From: CAZBZG01 sp964496245
GTDB taxonomy: Bacteria > Planctomycetota > SZUA-567
Direction: 5' to 3'
Length of the DNA stretch: 21,496 nt
Assembly: GCA_964496245.1 (NCBI GenBank)
Contig: CAZBZG010000049.1
Span: 1 to 21,496 of the forward strand
The position numbers and the translations under genes are program-made. Under the pieces are notes generated by a model. That model did no database searches. It saw nothing but the letters and a program-made list of their open reading frames with translations, and had not been told where the DNA came from. Below, in pieces: positions 15,016-21,496 of this stretch. Every line of letters begins with the position of its first letter. Position 1 is the first letter of the stretch.

Positions 15016-16116
15016 ATGGCCGACCCCAGTGAGGCGAGAGCGTTGCTGCCATTGTGCTCCCAGCGTCTGGCCGCGCTTCGCGAGTCCTTGCACGTGGATG
15101 AGAAACAGAAACGCGTCGCTGGCATCGAACGCCAGATGGGAGAGCCCGGATTCTGGGATGATTCTGACAAGGCCCAAACGCTCGTGCAGGAGCTGAAGGC
15201 CCTGAAGAGCGTCACCGACCCGCTGATCGCTGCCCAGAAATCCCTCGAAGACGCCGAGGCGTGGCTCGAACTGGCCTCGGAGGAGCAAGACGAAGCCGAA
15301 GTGGACAACGCTTGCCAGCAAATCCAGGGCGTGGCCGAGGACATCGACCGGCTCGAACTGATCGCGCTGCTCTCCGGCCCGCATGATCGCGAGCCTTGTT
15401 TCCTGAGCATTCACACCGGGGCAGGGGGGTCGGACGCCTGCGAATGGGCGGAGATGCTCCTGCGTATGTACAAGCGCTTCTGCGAGCGCAAGGGCTGGAA
15501 GGTGGAGGAACTCTCGCTCTCCTCCGGCGAGGAAGCGGGCATCAAGGCGGCGGACCTTCGGATCACGGGGTCCTTCGCCTACGGCTATCTGAAAGGCGAA
15601 GTCGGCGTGCATCGGCTCGTGCGCATCTCTCCTTTCAGTGGCCGGCGCGAAACGAGCTTTGCGGCGGTGGATATTGTCCCGGATTTCCAGAAGGAGGTTG
15701 CGATCGACATCGAGGACCGGGATCTCCGCATCGACACGTTCCGCTCGAGCGGCAAAGGCGGGCAACACGTCAACAAGACCGACTCGGCCGTCCGCATCAC
15801 ACACTTGCCCACCGGTCTGGTCGTATCCGTTCAAAACGAGCGTTCGCAGCATCGCAACCGCGATCTCGCCATGAAGATCCTGAAGAGCCGGCTCCTGGCG
15901 CGGCAGGAGGCTGAGCGCGAGGCAGCTGCCAGCGCGCGTAACGCCGCAAAGATGGAGAACGCGTGGGGCAGCCAGATCCGCAACTACGTCATGCACCCCT
16001 ACCAGCAGGTGAAAGACGTGCGCACGGCGGCCCAGGTCGGTGACATCCAACGCGTGCTCGATGGGGACCTGGACCCCTTCATCGACGCCTACCTGAAGTG
16101 GGCGCTCGTTCAGTAG
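15016..16116 (+). CDS. prfB: Peptide chain release factor 2
   Basis: A 366-residue class I release factor that recognises UGA and UAA in the ribosomal A site and triggers peptide release. The tripeptide anticodon is SPF (205-207), which marks RF2 rather than RF1, and the peptidyl-transferase motif GGQ is at 248-250 in SSGKGGQHVNKTDSAVRI. The helical N-terminal domain (LRESLHVDEKQKRVAGIERQ) aligns with ordinary RF2. At the place where many bacteria carry the autoregulatory +1 frameshift (CTT TGA C near codon 25), this gene reads TCC TTG CAC with no stop codon. It is therefore read straight through and lacks that feedback loop. Length is normal. GGAG lies ten bases before the ATG. It is the first gene of an operon with glyA 19 bases downstream. 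Confidence 0.97.
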   Translation: MADPSEARALLPLCSQRLAALRESLHVDEKQKRVAGIERQMGEPGFWDDSDKAQTLVQELKALKSVTDPLIAAQKSLEDAEAWLELASEEQDEAEVDNACQQIQGVAEDIDRLELIALLSGPHDREPCFLSIHTGAGGSDACEWAEMLLRMYKRFCERKGWKVEELSLSSGEEAGIKAADLRITGSFAYGYLKGEVGVHRLVRISPFSGRRETSFAAVDIVPDFQKEVAIDIEDRDLRIDTFRSSGKGGQHVNKTDSAVRITHLPTGLVVSVQNERSQHRNRDLAMKILKSRLLARQEAEREAAASARNAAKMENAWGSQIRNYVMHPYQQVKDVRTAAQVGDIQRVLDGDLDPFIDAYLKWALVQ

Positions 16117-16135
16117 ACTCACGGGAGAACGTGAT

Positions 16136-17647
16136 ATGACCACCGCCATTCAGGAGTATCTGCAGGGCTTGAACCCCGAGAACGTCGATCCGGGCCTGCT
16201 TGCGTATCTCGCCAGTCTCGAACAGGTAAACCGCGTGGCTCCGCGCATCGCTGCCGCGATCGTCAGCGAGCTCGCGGCCCAACGGAGCTCGCTCAAGATG
16301 ATCGCGAGCGAGAACTATTGCTCGCTGGCCACCCAACTGGCCATGGGAAACCTCCTCACGGACAAGTACGCCGAGGGGTATCCCATGCACCGATTCTACG
16401 CGGGCTGCGAAAACGTGGATGCCATCGAAGCCGAAGCCTGCGAACTCGCGTGCAGGGTCTTCGGTGCCGAACACGCATATGTGCAGCCCCACAGCGGCGC
16501 GGATGCGAATCTGATCGCGTACTGGGCGATTCTCACTAGCCGGGTCGAGCAGCCAGCGCTGGAAGCGCTGGGGGAATCAAATCCGGCGAAACTGTCGCGG
16601 GATGCCTGGGACAATCTCCGCCGGGATCTCGGCAATCAGCGGCTCTTCGGCATGGATTATTACGCGGGGGGGCATCTCACGCACGGATACCGCCACAATG
16701 TCTCTGCGCAGATGTTCGACGCCTACACCTACGGCGTGGACGAGGCGACCGGGTTGCTGGACTATGATGCGATCGAATGCAGGGCGCTCGAGATCCAGCC
16801 GCTCATTCTTCTCGCTGGATACAGCGCCTATCCGCGCAAAATCAACTTCCGGCGGATGCGCGAGATCGCAGACAAGGTCGGGGCCGTTCTCATGGTCGAC
16901 ATGGCGCATTTTGCGGGCCTGGTCGCAGGGAAGGTGTTCTCGGGTGACTTCGAACCCGTAGCGCATGCGCACGTGGTGACCACAACGACGCACAAGACCC
17001 TGCGGGGACCGCGCGGGGGGTTGATCCTGTGCCGGTCGGAGTTCGCCGATGCCGTCAACAAGGGGTGTCCCCTGGTGATCGGCGGTCCGCTTCCCCATGT
17101 CATGGCGGCCAAGGCGGTTGCCCTGCGGGAAGCCACGGATCCGTCCTTCGCTGTCTACGCGGGAAGCATCGTGCAAAATGCCGGGGCCGCCGCGCAGGCG
17201 TGCCAGGAAGCCGGTCTCACGGTCACCACGGGAGGAACGGACAACCATCTGTTCCTGATCGACGTACGTTCCCTGGGCCTGACTGGCAGGCAGGCGGAAA
17301 GCGTTCTGCGCGAATGCGGTATTACGCTGAACCGGAACTCCCTCCCCAACGATCCGAACGGCGCCTGGTACACCAGCGGGCTCCGGCTCGGCACGGCCGC
17401 GCTCACGACATTGGGAATGGGGGAAAGCGAGATGCAGGAGGTGGCCGCCATTCTGCAATTCGTTCTGTCGAAGGCGCAGCCGGCTACCATCGCCGCAGGA
17501 AAGAACGCCGGCAAGACGAGCAAGGCCAAGTACGAAGTCGAACCGGAGGTCATCCACGAGGCGCGGCACCGTGTGCAGGCCTTGCTGGACAACTACCCGT
17601 TGTATCCGGAATTGGATCTGACGCTACTGCAAAAGCACTTTGCCTAG
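16136..17647 (+). CDS. glyA: Serine hydroxymethyltransferase, long (chlamydial-type) form
   Basis: A 503-residue PLP enzyme that interconverts serine and glycine with transfer of a one-carbon unit to tetrahydrofolate. The Schiff-base lysine is Lys287 in TTTTHKTLRGPRGG. Other family motifs are LKMIASENY (53-61), the HSGADAN motif (119-125), VDMAHFAGLVAG (254-265) and the C-terminal SGLRLGTAALTTLGMG. Most bacterial enzymes have about 415-430 residues. This one has an insertion at about 130-180 (PALEALGESNPAKLSRD...GMDYYAGGHLTHG) and a different start and tail. This matches my memory of Chlamydia GlyA (about 497 residues) segment by segment, including ENVDAIE and YPLYPELDL. GGGAG precedes the ATG. 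Serine made by the next gene, serA, feeds this enzyme. Confidence 0.97.
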   Translation: MTTAIQEYLQGLNPENVDPGLLAYLASLEQVNRVAPRIAAAIVSELAAQRSSLKMIASENYCSLATQLAMGNLLTDKYAEGYPMHRFYAGCENVDAIEAEACELACRVFGAEHAYVQPHSGADANLIAYWAILTSRVEQPALEALGESNPAKLSRDAWDNLRRDLGNQRLFGMDYYAGGHLTHGYRHNVSAQMFDAYTYGVDEATGLLDYDAIECRALEIQPLILLAGYSAYPRKINFRRMREIADKVGAVLMVDMAHFAGLVAGKVFSGDFEPVAHAHVVTTTTHKTLRGPRGGLILCRSEFADAVNKGCPLVIGGPLPHVMAAKAVALREATDPSFAVYAGSIVQNAGAAAQACQEAGLTVTTGGTDNHLFLIDVRSLGLTGRQAESVLRECGITLNRNSLPNDPNGAWYTSGLRLGTAALTTLGMGESEMQEVAAILQFVLSKAQPATIAAGKNAGKTSKAKYEVEPEVIHEARHRVQALLDNYPLYPELDLTLLQKHFA

Positions 17648-17661
17648 AAAGGACCGAATTG

Positions 17662-19248
17662 ATGAATGCGTTGAGGATTGTGGCTGCAGACAACATCAAG
17701 GGCGGGGGCGTCGCCCTGCTCCAGAAGGCGTTCGGTGTGCACGCGGTGGAAGCGCGGGACAAGTATGACGAGACGGAGCTCTGCGAAGCGCTCGGGCAGA
17801 TGGATGCCCTCGTGGTGCGGAGTGCGACGACGGTGACCCGCAAGGCGATTGAGGCGGCATCCCCGCGGCTCAAGGTGATCGGCCGGGCCGGTGTGGGCAC
17901 CGACAACATCGACAAGGAGGCCGCCACCGAACGGGGCATCGTCGTCATGAACACGCCCCTCGGCAACACGATCTCTGCAGCCGAGCATGCGATCGCGCTC
18001 CTGTTCGCAACAGCACGGAACATCGCGAGGGCTGACGCCCTCATGCAGCAGGGCGCGTGGGCCAAGAAGAAGCTCAAGGGCGTGGAAGTGCACGAGAAGA
18101 CGCTCGGCCTTGTCGGCCTCGGGAAGATCGGTACGCACGTCGCACGGGTCATGAAGGCGGCCGGCATGTCGGTGGTGGCCTACGATCCCTATCTCCCCGC
18201 CGAACGGGCCAAGCAGATCGGCGTGGAACTCTCCGACCTCGACGACCTCCTCGGGCGCAGCGATTTTGTGTCCATTCACACGCCCCTCACGGACAAGACC
18301 AGGAACCTGCTCGACGCGAAGCGGCTGAAAAAGATGAAGAAGGGGGCGCGGCTGGTGAACTGCGCGCGGGGCGGAATCGTGGACGAGGCCGCGCTGGCGG
18401 AGGCGGTCAAGTCCGGGCGTCTGTCGGCGGCGGGGCTCGACGTGTTCGCATCCGAACCCATGACCGAGGGCCCGCTACTCGGTGTGCAGGATCTGACGCT
18501 CACCCCTCACCTGGGCGCGTCGACCGCGGAAGCAGGAGAGCGGTGCGGGGTCCAGATGGCCGAGCAGCTCATCGCCTATTTCCAGGAAGGCATCATCCGG
18601 AATGCGGTCAACATCGACATTTCCGCGGACCCGAGCCTCAAGCCCTACGTCGAGGTCGCGCATGCCATGGGCAAGATCGCCGGTACGATCTTGAACGCGG
18701 CACCCGAGGGATTGGAGCTTTCCTGCTCGGGCGAACTCGAAGCAAAGGATACGGGCGAGATCACGGCCGCAGCTCTGTCCGGTCTTCTCAAGGCAGCAGG
18801 ATGCGAGGACGTCAACGTGGTCAATGCGCAGGTGCTGGCCAAGAGTCGCGGGATCGCAGTGAGCGAGACCTCCGGGCCGCCCGCCGGTTTCTTCGTGAAC
18901 CGCGTGGACGTGGCGGTGCGTGGCGGAGGCAAGGAATGCCGCCTGGGCGGCACCGCATACAACGGTGTGTCGCCGCGGATCATCCAGGTCGACGATGCGG
19001 ATATGGACATCCGACTCAATGACCACATGCTCTTGCTTCGCTACCCGGACCAGCCCGGGTATGTGGGGAAGTTCGGTACGCTCATCGCCGAGCACAACAT
19101 CAACATCGCCAACATGGAAGTGGGGTGCTTGGAGAGCCGGAAGCGTGCTTCCATGGTCATCGGACTCAGCGAGCCGGCGCCCAAGGAGCTCATGGACAAG
19201 CTCCTGCAGGTCGAGGGCGTGGAACGGGCGTATCTGATCTCTCTGTAG
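17662..19248 (+). CDS. serA: D-3-phosphoglycerate dehydrogenase
   Basis: A 528-residue long-form (type 1) enzyme that oxidises 3-phosphoglycerate with NAD as the first committed step of serine synthesis. The NAD-binding fingerprint is GLGKIG (152-157), and the catalytic Arg236 (NCARGG), Glu265 (FASEP) and His283 (TPHLGAST) are present. Substrate-binding GRAGVGTDNID is at 74-84. Residues of about 315-445 form the intervening domain, and about 450-528 the ACT regulatory domain (DHMLLLRYPDQPGYVGKFG), which binds serine in related enzymes. The start MNALRIVAAD at 17662 has AAAGGA upstream and follows the glyA stop by 14 bases; the reading frame extends far upstream into glyA only as a GC-rich open frame. 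The operon thus links phosphoglycerate, serine and one-carbon units. Confidence 0.97.
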   Translation: MNALRIVAADNIKGGGVALLQKAFGVHAVEARDKYDETELCEALGQMDALVVRSATTVTRKAIEAASPRLKVIGRAGVGTDNIDKEAATERGIVVMNTPLGNTISAAEHAIALLFATARNIARADALMQQGAWAKKKLKGVEVHEKTLGLVGLGKIGTHVARVMKAAGMSVVAYDPYLPAERAKQIGVELSDLDDLLGRSDFVSIHTPLTDKTRNLLDAKRLKKMKKGARLVNCARGGIVDEAALAEAVKSGRLSAAGLDVFASEPMTEGPLLGVQDLTLTPHLGASTAEAGERCGVQMAEQLIAYFQEGIIRNAVNIDISADPSLKPYVEVAHAMGKIAGTILNAAPEGLELSCSGELEAKDTGEITAAALSGLLKAAGCEDVNVVNAQVLAKSRGIAVSETSGPPAGFFVNRVDVAVRGGGKECRLGGTAYNGVSPRIIQVDDADMDIRLNDHMLLLRYPDQPGYVGKFGTLIAEHNINIANMEVGCLESRKRASMVIGLSEPAPKELMDKLLQVEGVERAYLISL

Positions 19249-19253
19249 TCCAA

Positions 19254-19310
19254 AGCTGCGCGGATCGATTGCAGCTCTGGGGTACGAGAGACGCGCACCC
19301 GAAGGTGTCT
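19254..19310 (+). terminator. Two stem-loops after serA, possible terminator
   Basis: AGCTGC (19254-19259) pairs with GCAGCT (19271-19276). A second stem-loop pairs GAGA and CACC, around a CGAA loop, with GGTG and TCTC further along (about 19287-19310). No T-run follows, so it is not a standard intrinsic terminator; it may be an mRNA 3' end structure or a weak attenuator before radC. Confidence 0.35.
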
Positions 19311-19371
19311 CCGCGGGGCAGGTGGGTGGAGGGGCGGTCCTCTGTGCGGCGGGGAACGGGGGCAGAGACGG

Positions 19372-20496
19372 ATGGGGCGAAACGAGAAGGACGGGACCCA
19401 ACCCTCGTCGCGCGCTGCCCGTCTCTATGGCGGGCTGGTCGCGGGGCTGGAAGCCGAGGCCGAAGGGCAGATGCTGGCGCACTTGCTGGGGCGCGTCCGT
19501 GCGTCGGGGGTGTCCGCGGATGGCGCGGTAGGGGAGGACGAAGACGTCCGGAGGTTTCTCGTACGCTTCGGTACGCTCCCGACGGGCGCTGCCGCTAAGG
19601 AGCACGCAGATCAAATTCGCCGGTTCGTTGAGCAGACGGCCGCAGCCGTCGAACGAACCCCCGCGGAAGTGAGTACCGTACTGCGTCTGCACACGCGTGG
19701 CCTGTACGGAGTGGTCCCGAAGCCCATCTGTGGTGGCACGCCGCGGTGCCGGGCCTGTAGGGTCACGCGGGAATGCGAGTACTACAACGCACCGCCCAAG
19801 GGGTCCGACCGCGGGAGGGGATCGCTCGCCCAGCGGGTTCGGCGGGAGGGCGTGGAAGTCCTGACGGACGAAGAGGCCCTCGCACTTATCGTGGGAAACG
19901 GACGGGTCGGCGAGAAGCACCGGGTCTGCGCCAAGACGCTTCTGCACCGCTTCTCGTCCATGCGGGGGATCGCGCAGGCGACGTTCGCCGAGCTCATGAG
20001 CGTCCGAGATGTCTCCCGGGAGGCGGCGGTGCGTCTGCTGGCTGCCGCGAGCTTCCACAGTAGGGTTCTGGCGGAGCGCCGGTCGCGCCGCACCACCGTG
20101 CGCTCGGGCCGGGATTTTTACGAACTGTACTCGCCGGTCCTGCGCGATCTCAAAAAGGAAGTCTTCCTGGTCGTCCTGCTCGACCAGAAGAACCAGGTGC
20201 TCGGGGACCGGCGGGTCTCCGAAGGTACGCTGACCGCTTCACTGGTCCACCCGCGGGAGGTGCTGGGACCCGCGATTCGCGAGGCAGCGGCAGCTGTGGC
20301 CTTTGTCCACAACCATCCGTCGGGCGACAGCACGCCGAGCCCCGAGGACCGCGCCATCACCACGCGTCTCTTCCGGGCGGCCGAGATCCTCGGGATCCGG
20401 GTCCTGGACCACGTGGTCGTGGGCGAAGGCGCGTACACGAGCTTCCTGGATGCGGGATTGCTAGATGTTTCGGGGCCCGGAGCGAATGCAACATAA
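19372..20496 (+). CDS. RadC/JAB-domain protein with N-terminal endonuclease III-like four-cysteine motif
   Basis: A 374-residue protein. Residues 150-374 are a full RadC (UPF0758) unit: a helix-hairpin-helix-like part (about 165-228, LMSVRDVSREAAVRLLAAA) and a JAB metalloprotease-fold domain. That domain has the JAMM-type residues Glu284 (VSEGT), His313-Asn-His315-Pro-Ser-Gly and Asp326 (SPEDRA). The preceding 140 residues are an extension not found in ordinary RadC. They end in C120-x5-C126-x2-C129-x5-C135 (CGGTPRC RAC RVTREC EYY), very close to the iron-sulfur cluster loop of endonuclease III/MutY (C-x6-C-x2-C-x5-C, followed by EY in Nth). A helical remnant precedes it. A combined iron-sulfur/DNA-binding module plus JAB domain is the inference; RadC biochemistry remains unsettled. 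The ATG at 19372 follows a G-rich stretch and is 123 bases after serA. Confidence 0.85.
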   Translation: MGRNEKDGTQPSSRAARLYGGLVAGLEAEAEGQMLAHLLGRVRASGVSADGAVGEDEDVRRFLVRFGTLPTGAAAKEHADQIRRFVEQTAAAVERTPAEVSTVLRLHTRGLYGVVPKPICGGTPRCRACRVTRECEYYNAPPKGSDRGRGSLAQRVRREGVEVLTDEEALALIVGNGRVGEKHRVCAKTLLHRFSSMRGIAQATFAELMSVRDVSREAAVRLLAAASFHSRVLAERRSRRTTVRSGRDFYELYSPVLRDLKKEVFLVVLLDQKNQVLGDRRVSEGTLTASLVHPREVLGPAIREAAAAVAFVHNHPSGDSTPSPEDRAITTRLFRAAEILGIRVLDHVVVGEGAYTSFLDAGLLDVSGPGANAT

Positions 20497-20566
20497 CATG
20501 TATTATCGGACGTTGGCCGTCTGTTGAGGTTACCCCCCAATCCCTGGATCCGTGTCGTTTTCGTTG

Positions 20567-20594
20567 TCGACAAATGATGCATGAGGTGTATGCT
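20567..20594 (+). promoter_or_regulatory. Possible promoter and palindrome upstream of the STAS gene
   Basis: TCGACA (20567-20572) and TATGCT (20589-20594) are 16 bases apart, 36 bases before the ATG. The -35 overlaps the ten-base palindrome TTGTCGACAA (20564-20573), which may be an operator half or chance. The 133-base gap is locally AT-richer than the genes around it. Confidence 0.35.
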
Positions 20595-20629
20595 TGGAGC
20601 AGCGTCTCGCCTATGTGTAAGGACTCGGT

Positions 20630-21406
20630 ATGCCCGTGTGCGTGAAACAGGCCGGATCCGTTGCGCTCGTCCTGCCCGAGGGGGAGCTCCGACAGGACGC
20701 CACGCAGCCGCTTATCGACGCGGTGACGGACTTGCTTTCCGGGGACACGCGCGTGATCGTGATCTCCATGCGGGAGGTGACAGCATTGCTGAGCGAAGGC
20801 ATTCGGGCGCTGGTCATGCTGCGGGACCGCGTGACGGCTGCTGAGCGGGAATTCCGGCTTACCGATCTGCCCGCCGACGTCCGCTATACCCTGCAGGTCA
20901 CGAACCTCCTCGAATTCCTGCATCACGTAAAGACCGCGGACGCGGTCCTCGAAGAGCACCACCTGCGGCCCGAGGATGTGGTGGACGCGGCCGCCCCGGG
21001 ACCGGCCGGTGAAGAGGAAGAATACGCCGCCACGCCGGACAACCCGGCAGGCGCAACCGATGGCGATACGGCCGCGCCGTCCTCTCCCGCAGGCCTGCAA
21101 GCGTTGATCGACGAGCGCGTACCCGGCCGGCTCCCGCTGGAGATCGTCGAAACCCTCCAAAGGAGCGAGCGGTCTGCGCTGGACGTGCAGAGCATGTCCG
21201 ACAAACTTGGAGCGAATACGGACGCGGTGCAGGCGGCCTGCGACCGGTTGGCGGGAACCGGTGTTCTGGAGCAGGGGAAGGACGGGCGCTATACGTATGC
21301 CCCGCCGGCCGACGTGCACGCGCGGGTCGAGGAACTGCTGCGACGCTGGCACAATCCCCAACTGCAGTCCAAAATCTTAGGCATGCTCCTGGCCGCGGAG
21401 CGCTGA
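20630..21406 (+). CDS. STAS (anti-anti-sigma) domain fused to a winged helix
   Basis: A 258-residue cytoplasmic protein. Residues 3-110 follow the STAS pattern: a first strand pair (VALVLPEGELRQDATQ), a strand to loop turn (VIVISMREVTALLSEGIRAL), then VTAAEREFRLTDL and YTLQVTNLLEFL. In SpoIIAA/RsbV the loop is DS(S/T)G with the first serine phosphorylated. Here it is Leu54-Ser55-Glu56-Gly57, so the serine is kept but the aspartate and second Ser/Thr are not. Residues 112-160 are an acidic, proline- and alanine-rich linker. Residues 166-226 resemble a winged helix-turn-helix (VQSMSDKLGANTDAVQAACDRLAGTGVLE, then wing GRYTY). STAS domains normally control anti-sigma kinases, whereas a DNA-binding tail would be a new output or protein contact. 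AAGGA lies six bases before the ATG. It is downstream of radC, separated by 133 bases. Confidence 0.78.
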   Translation: MPVCVKQAGSVALVLPEGELRQDATQPLIDAVTDLLSGDTRVIVISMREVTALLSEGIRALVMLRDRVTAAEREFRLTDLPADVRYTLQVTNLLEFLHHVKTADAVLEEHHLRPEDVVDAAAPGPAGEEEEYAATPDNPAGATDGDTAAPSSPAGLQALIDERVPGRLPLEIVETLQRSERSALDVQSMSDKLGANTDAVQAACDRLAGTGVLEQGKDGRYTYAPPADVHARVEELLRRWHNPQLQSKILGMLLAAER

Positions 21407-21496
21407 CCCCCCTGCCCTGCGATGTGCCCCTGGACGGGCGGATGCAGATCGCGAGGCTGGGTACACATCTACTGAGGCCCTGCAGCGATTCGCGGA
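21407..21496 (+). other. Window end, unassigned
   Basis: Ninety bases after the STAS gene. A frame starting GTG at 21424 or ATG at 21442 stays open to the edge (MQIARLGTHLL...), but it is too short to call and I recognise nothing in it. Confidence 0.3.

Noticed and set aside
14599..16149. Long open frame on the minus strand opposite prfB (516 codons)
   Set aside because: It is antisense to a certain release factor gene, has no recognisable domain, and such frames are common opposite GC-rich genes.
16577..17569. Open frame on the minus strand opposite glyA
   Set aside because: Antisense to a gene with all family motifs; no domain of its own.
17029..17661. Upstream extension of the serA frame into glyA
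   Set aside because: Ribosome site and family alignment place the start at 17662; the extension overlaps glyA by about 600 bases and is low complexity.
18475..20058. Long open frame on the minus strand opposite serA and radC (527 codons)
   Set aside because: Antisense to two well-supported genes, Arg/Pro-rich low-complexity translation, no start signal.

Overview
This is a GC-rich bacterial window, coding on both strands and tightly packed, with no tRNA, rRNA, CRISPR array, phage or insertion sequence that I can recognise. The best lineage clue is the serine hydroxymethyltransferase (16136-17647). It has the long, insertion-containing form that I know from chlamydial GlyA. Together with secretin-N-terminal-like proteins, HEAT solenoids, toroid-repeat proteins and exosortase-type accessory genes, this suggests the Planctomycetota/Verrucomicrobiota/Chlamydiota/Lentisphaerota group or a nearby phylum. 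That placement is inference from remembered family resemblance.

Layout. (1) 152-2078, plus strand: an ECF sigma factor overlapping a gene for a membrane protein that combines a degenerate anti-sigma-like N-terminus, one transmembrane helix and a squalene-cyclase-like helical toroid. (2) 6333-2029, minus strand: a coupled trio of a small Sm-like protein, an exported STN/secretin-N-like protein and a large HEAT-type solenoid. (3) A 10-N assembly gap (6379-6388) cuts the end of an exosortase-hydrolase-2-like protein, which is coupled to an acyl carrier protein gene (7352 down to the gap) behind a good sigma-70-type promoter. (4) 13288-7465, minus strand: a regulatory and envelope run of a small domain protein also found in front of HD-GYP proteins, an HDOD protein, a soluble GAF-PAS histidine kinase, a lipoprotein and an M48 membrane metalloprotease. 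(5) 14726-13401, minus strand: an exported alpha/alpha-toroid protein. (6) 15016-19248, plus strand: prfB-glyA-serA, a translation-termination and serine/glycine/one-carbon operon with a clear promoter, divergent from the toroid gene. (7) 19372-21406, plus strand: a RadC protein with an extra N-terminal four-cysteine motif like the endonuclease III iron-sulfur loop, then a STAS-winged-helix fusion.

The most unusual items are the anti-sigma/toroid fusion, the RadC carrying an endonuclease III-type cysteine loop, the STAS-winged-helix fusion, and the hydrolase-fold protein whose nucleophile serine is replaced by arginine next to an acyl carrier protein. No stretch longer than 300 bases lacks a gene; the largest non-coding pieces are the leader (1-151), 12764-12901, 13289-13400, 14727-15015 (which holds two divergent promoters), 19249-19371 and 20497-20629.
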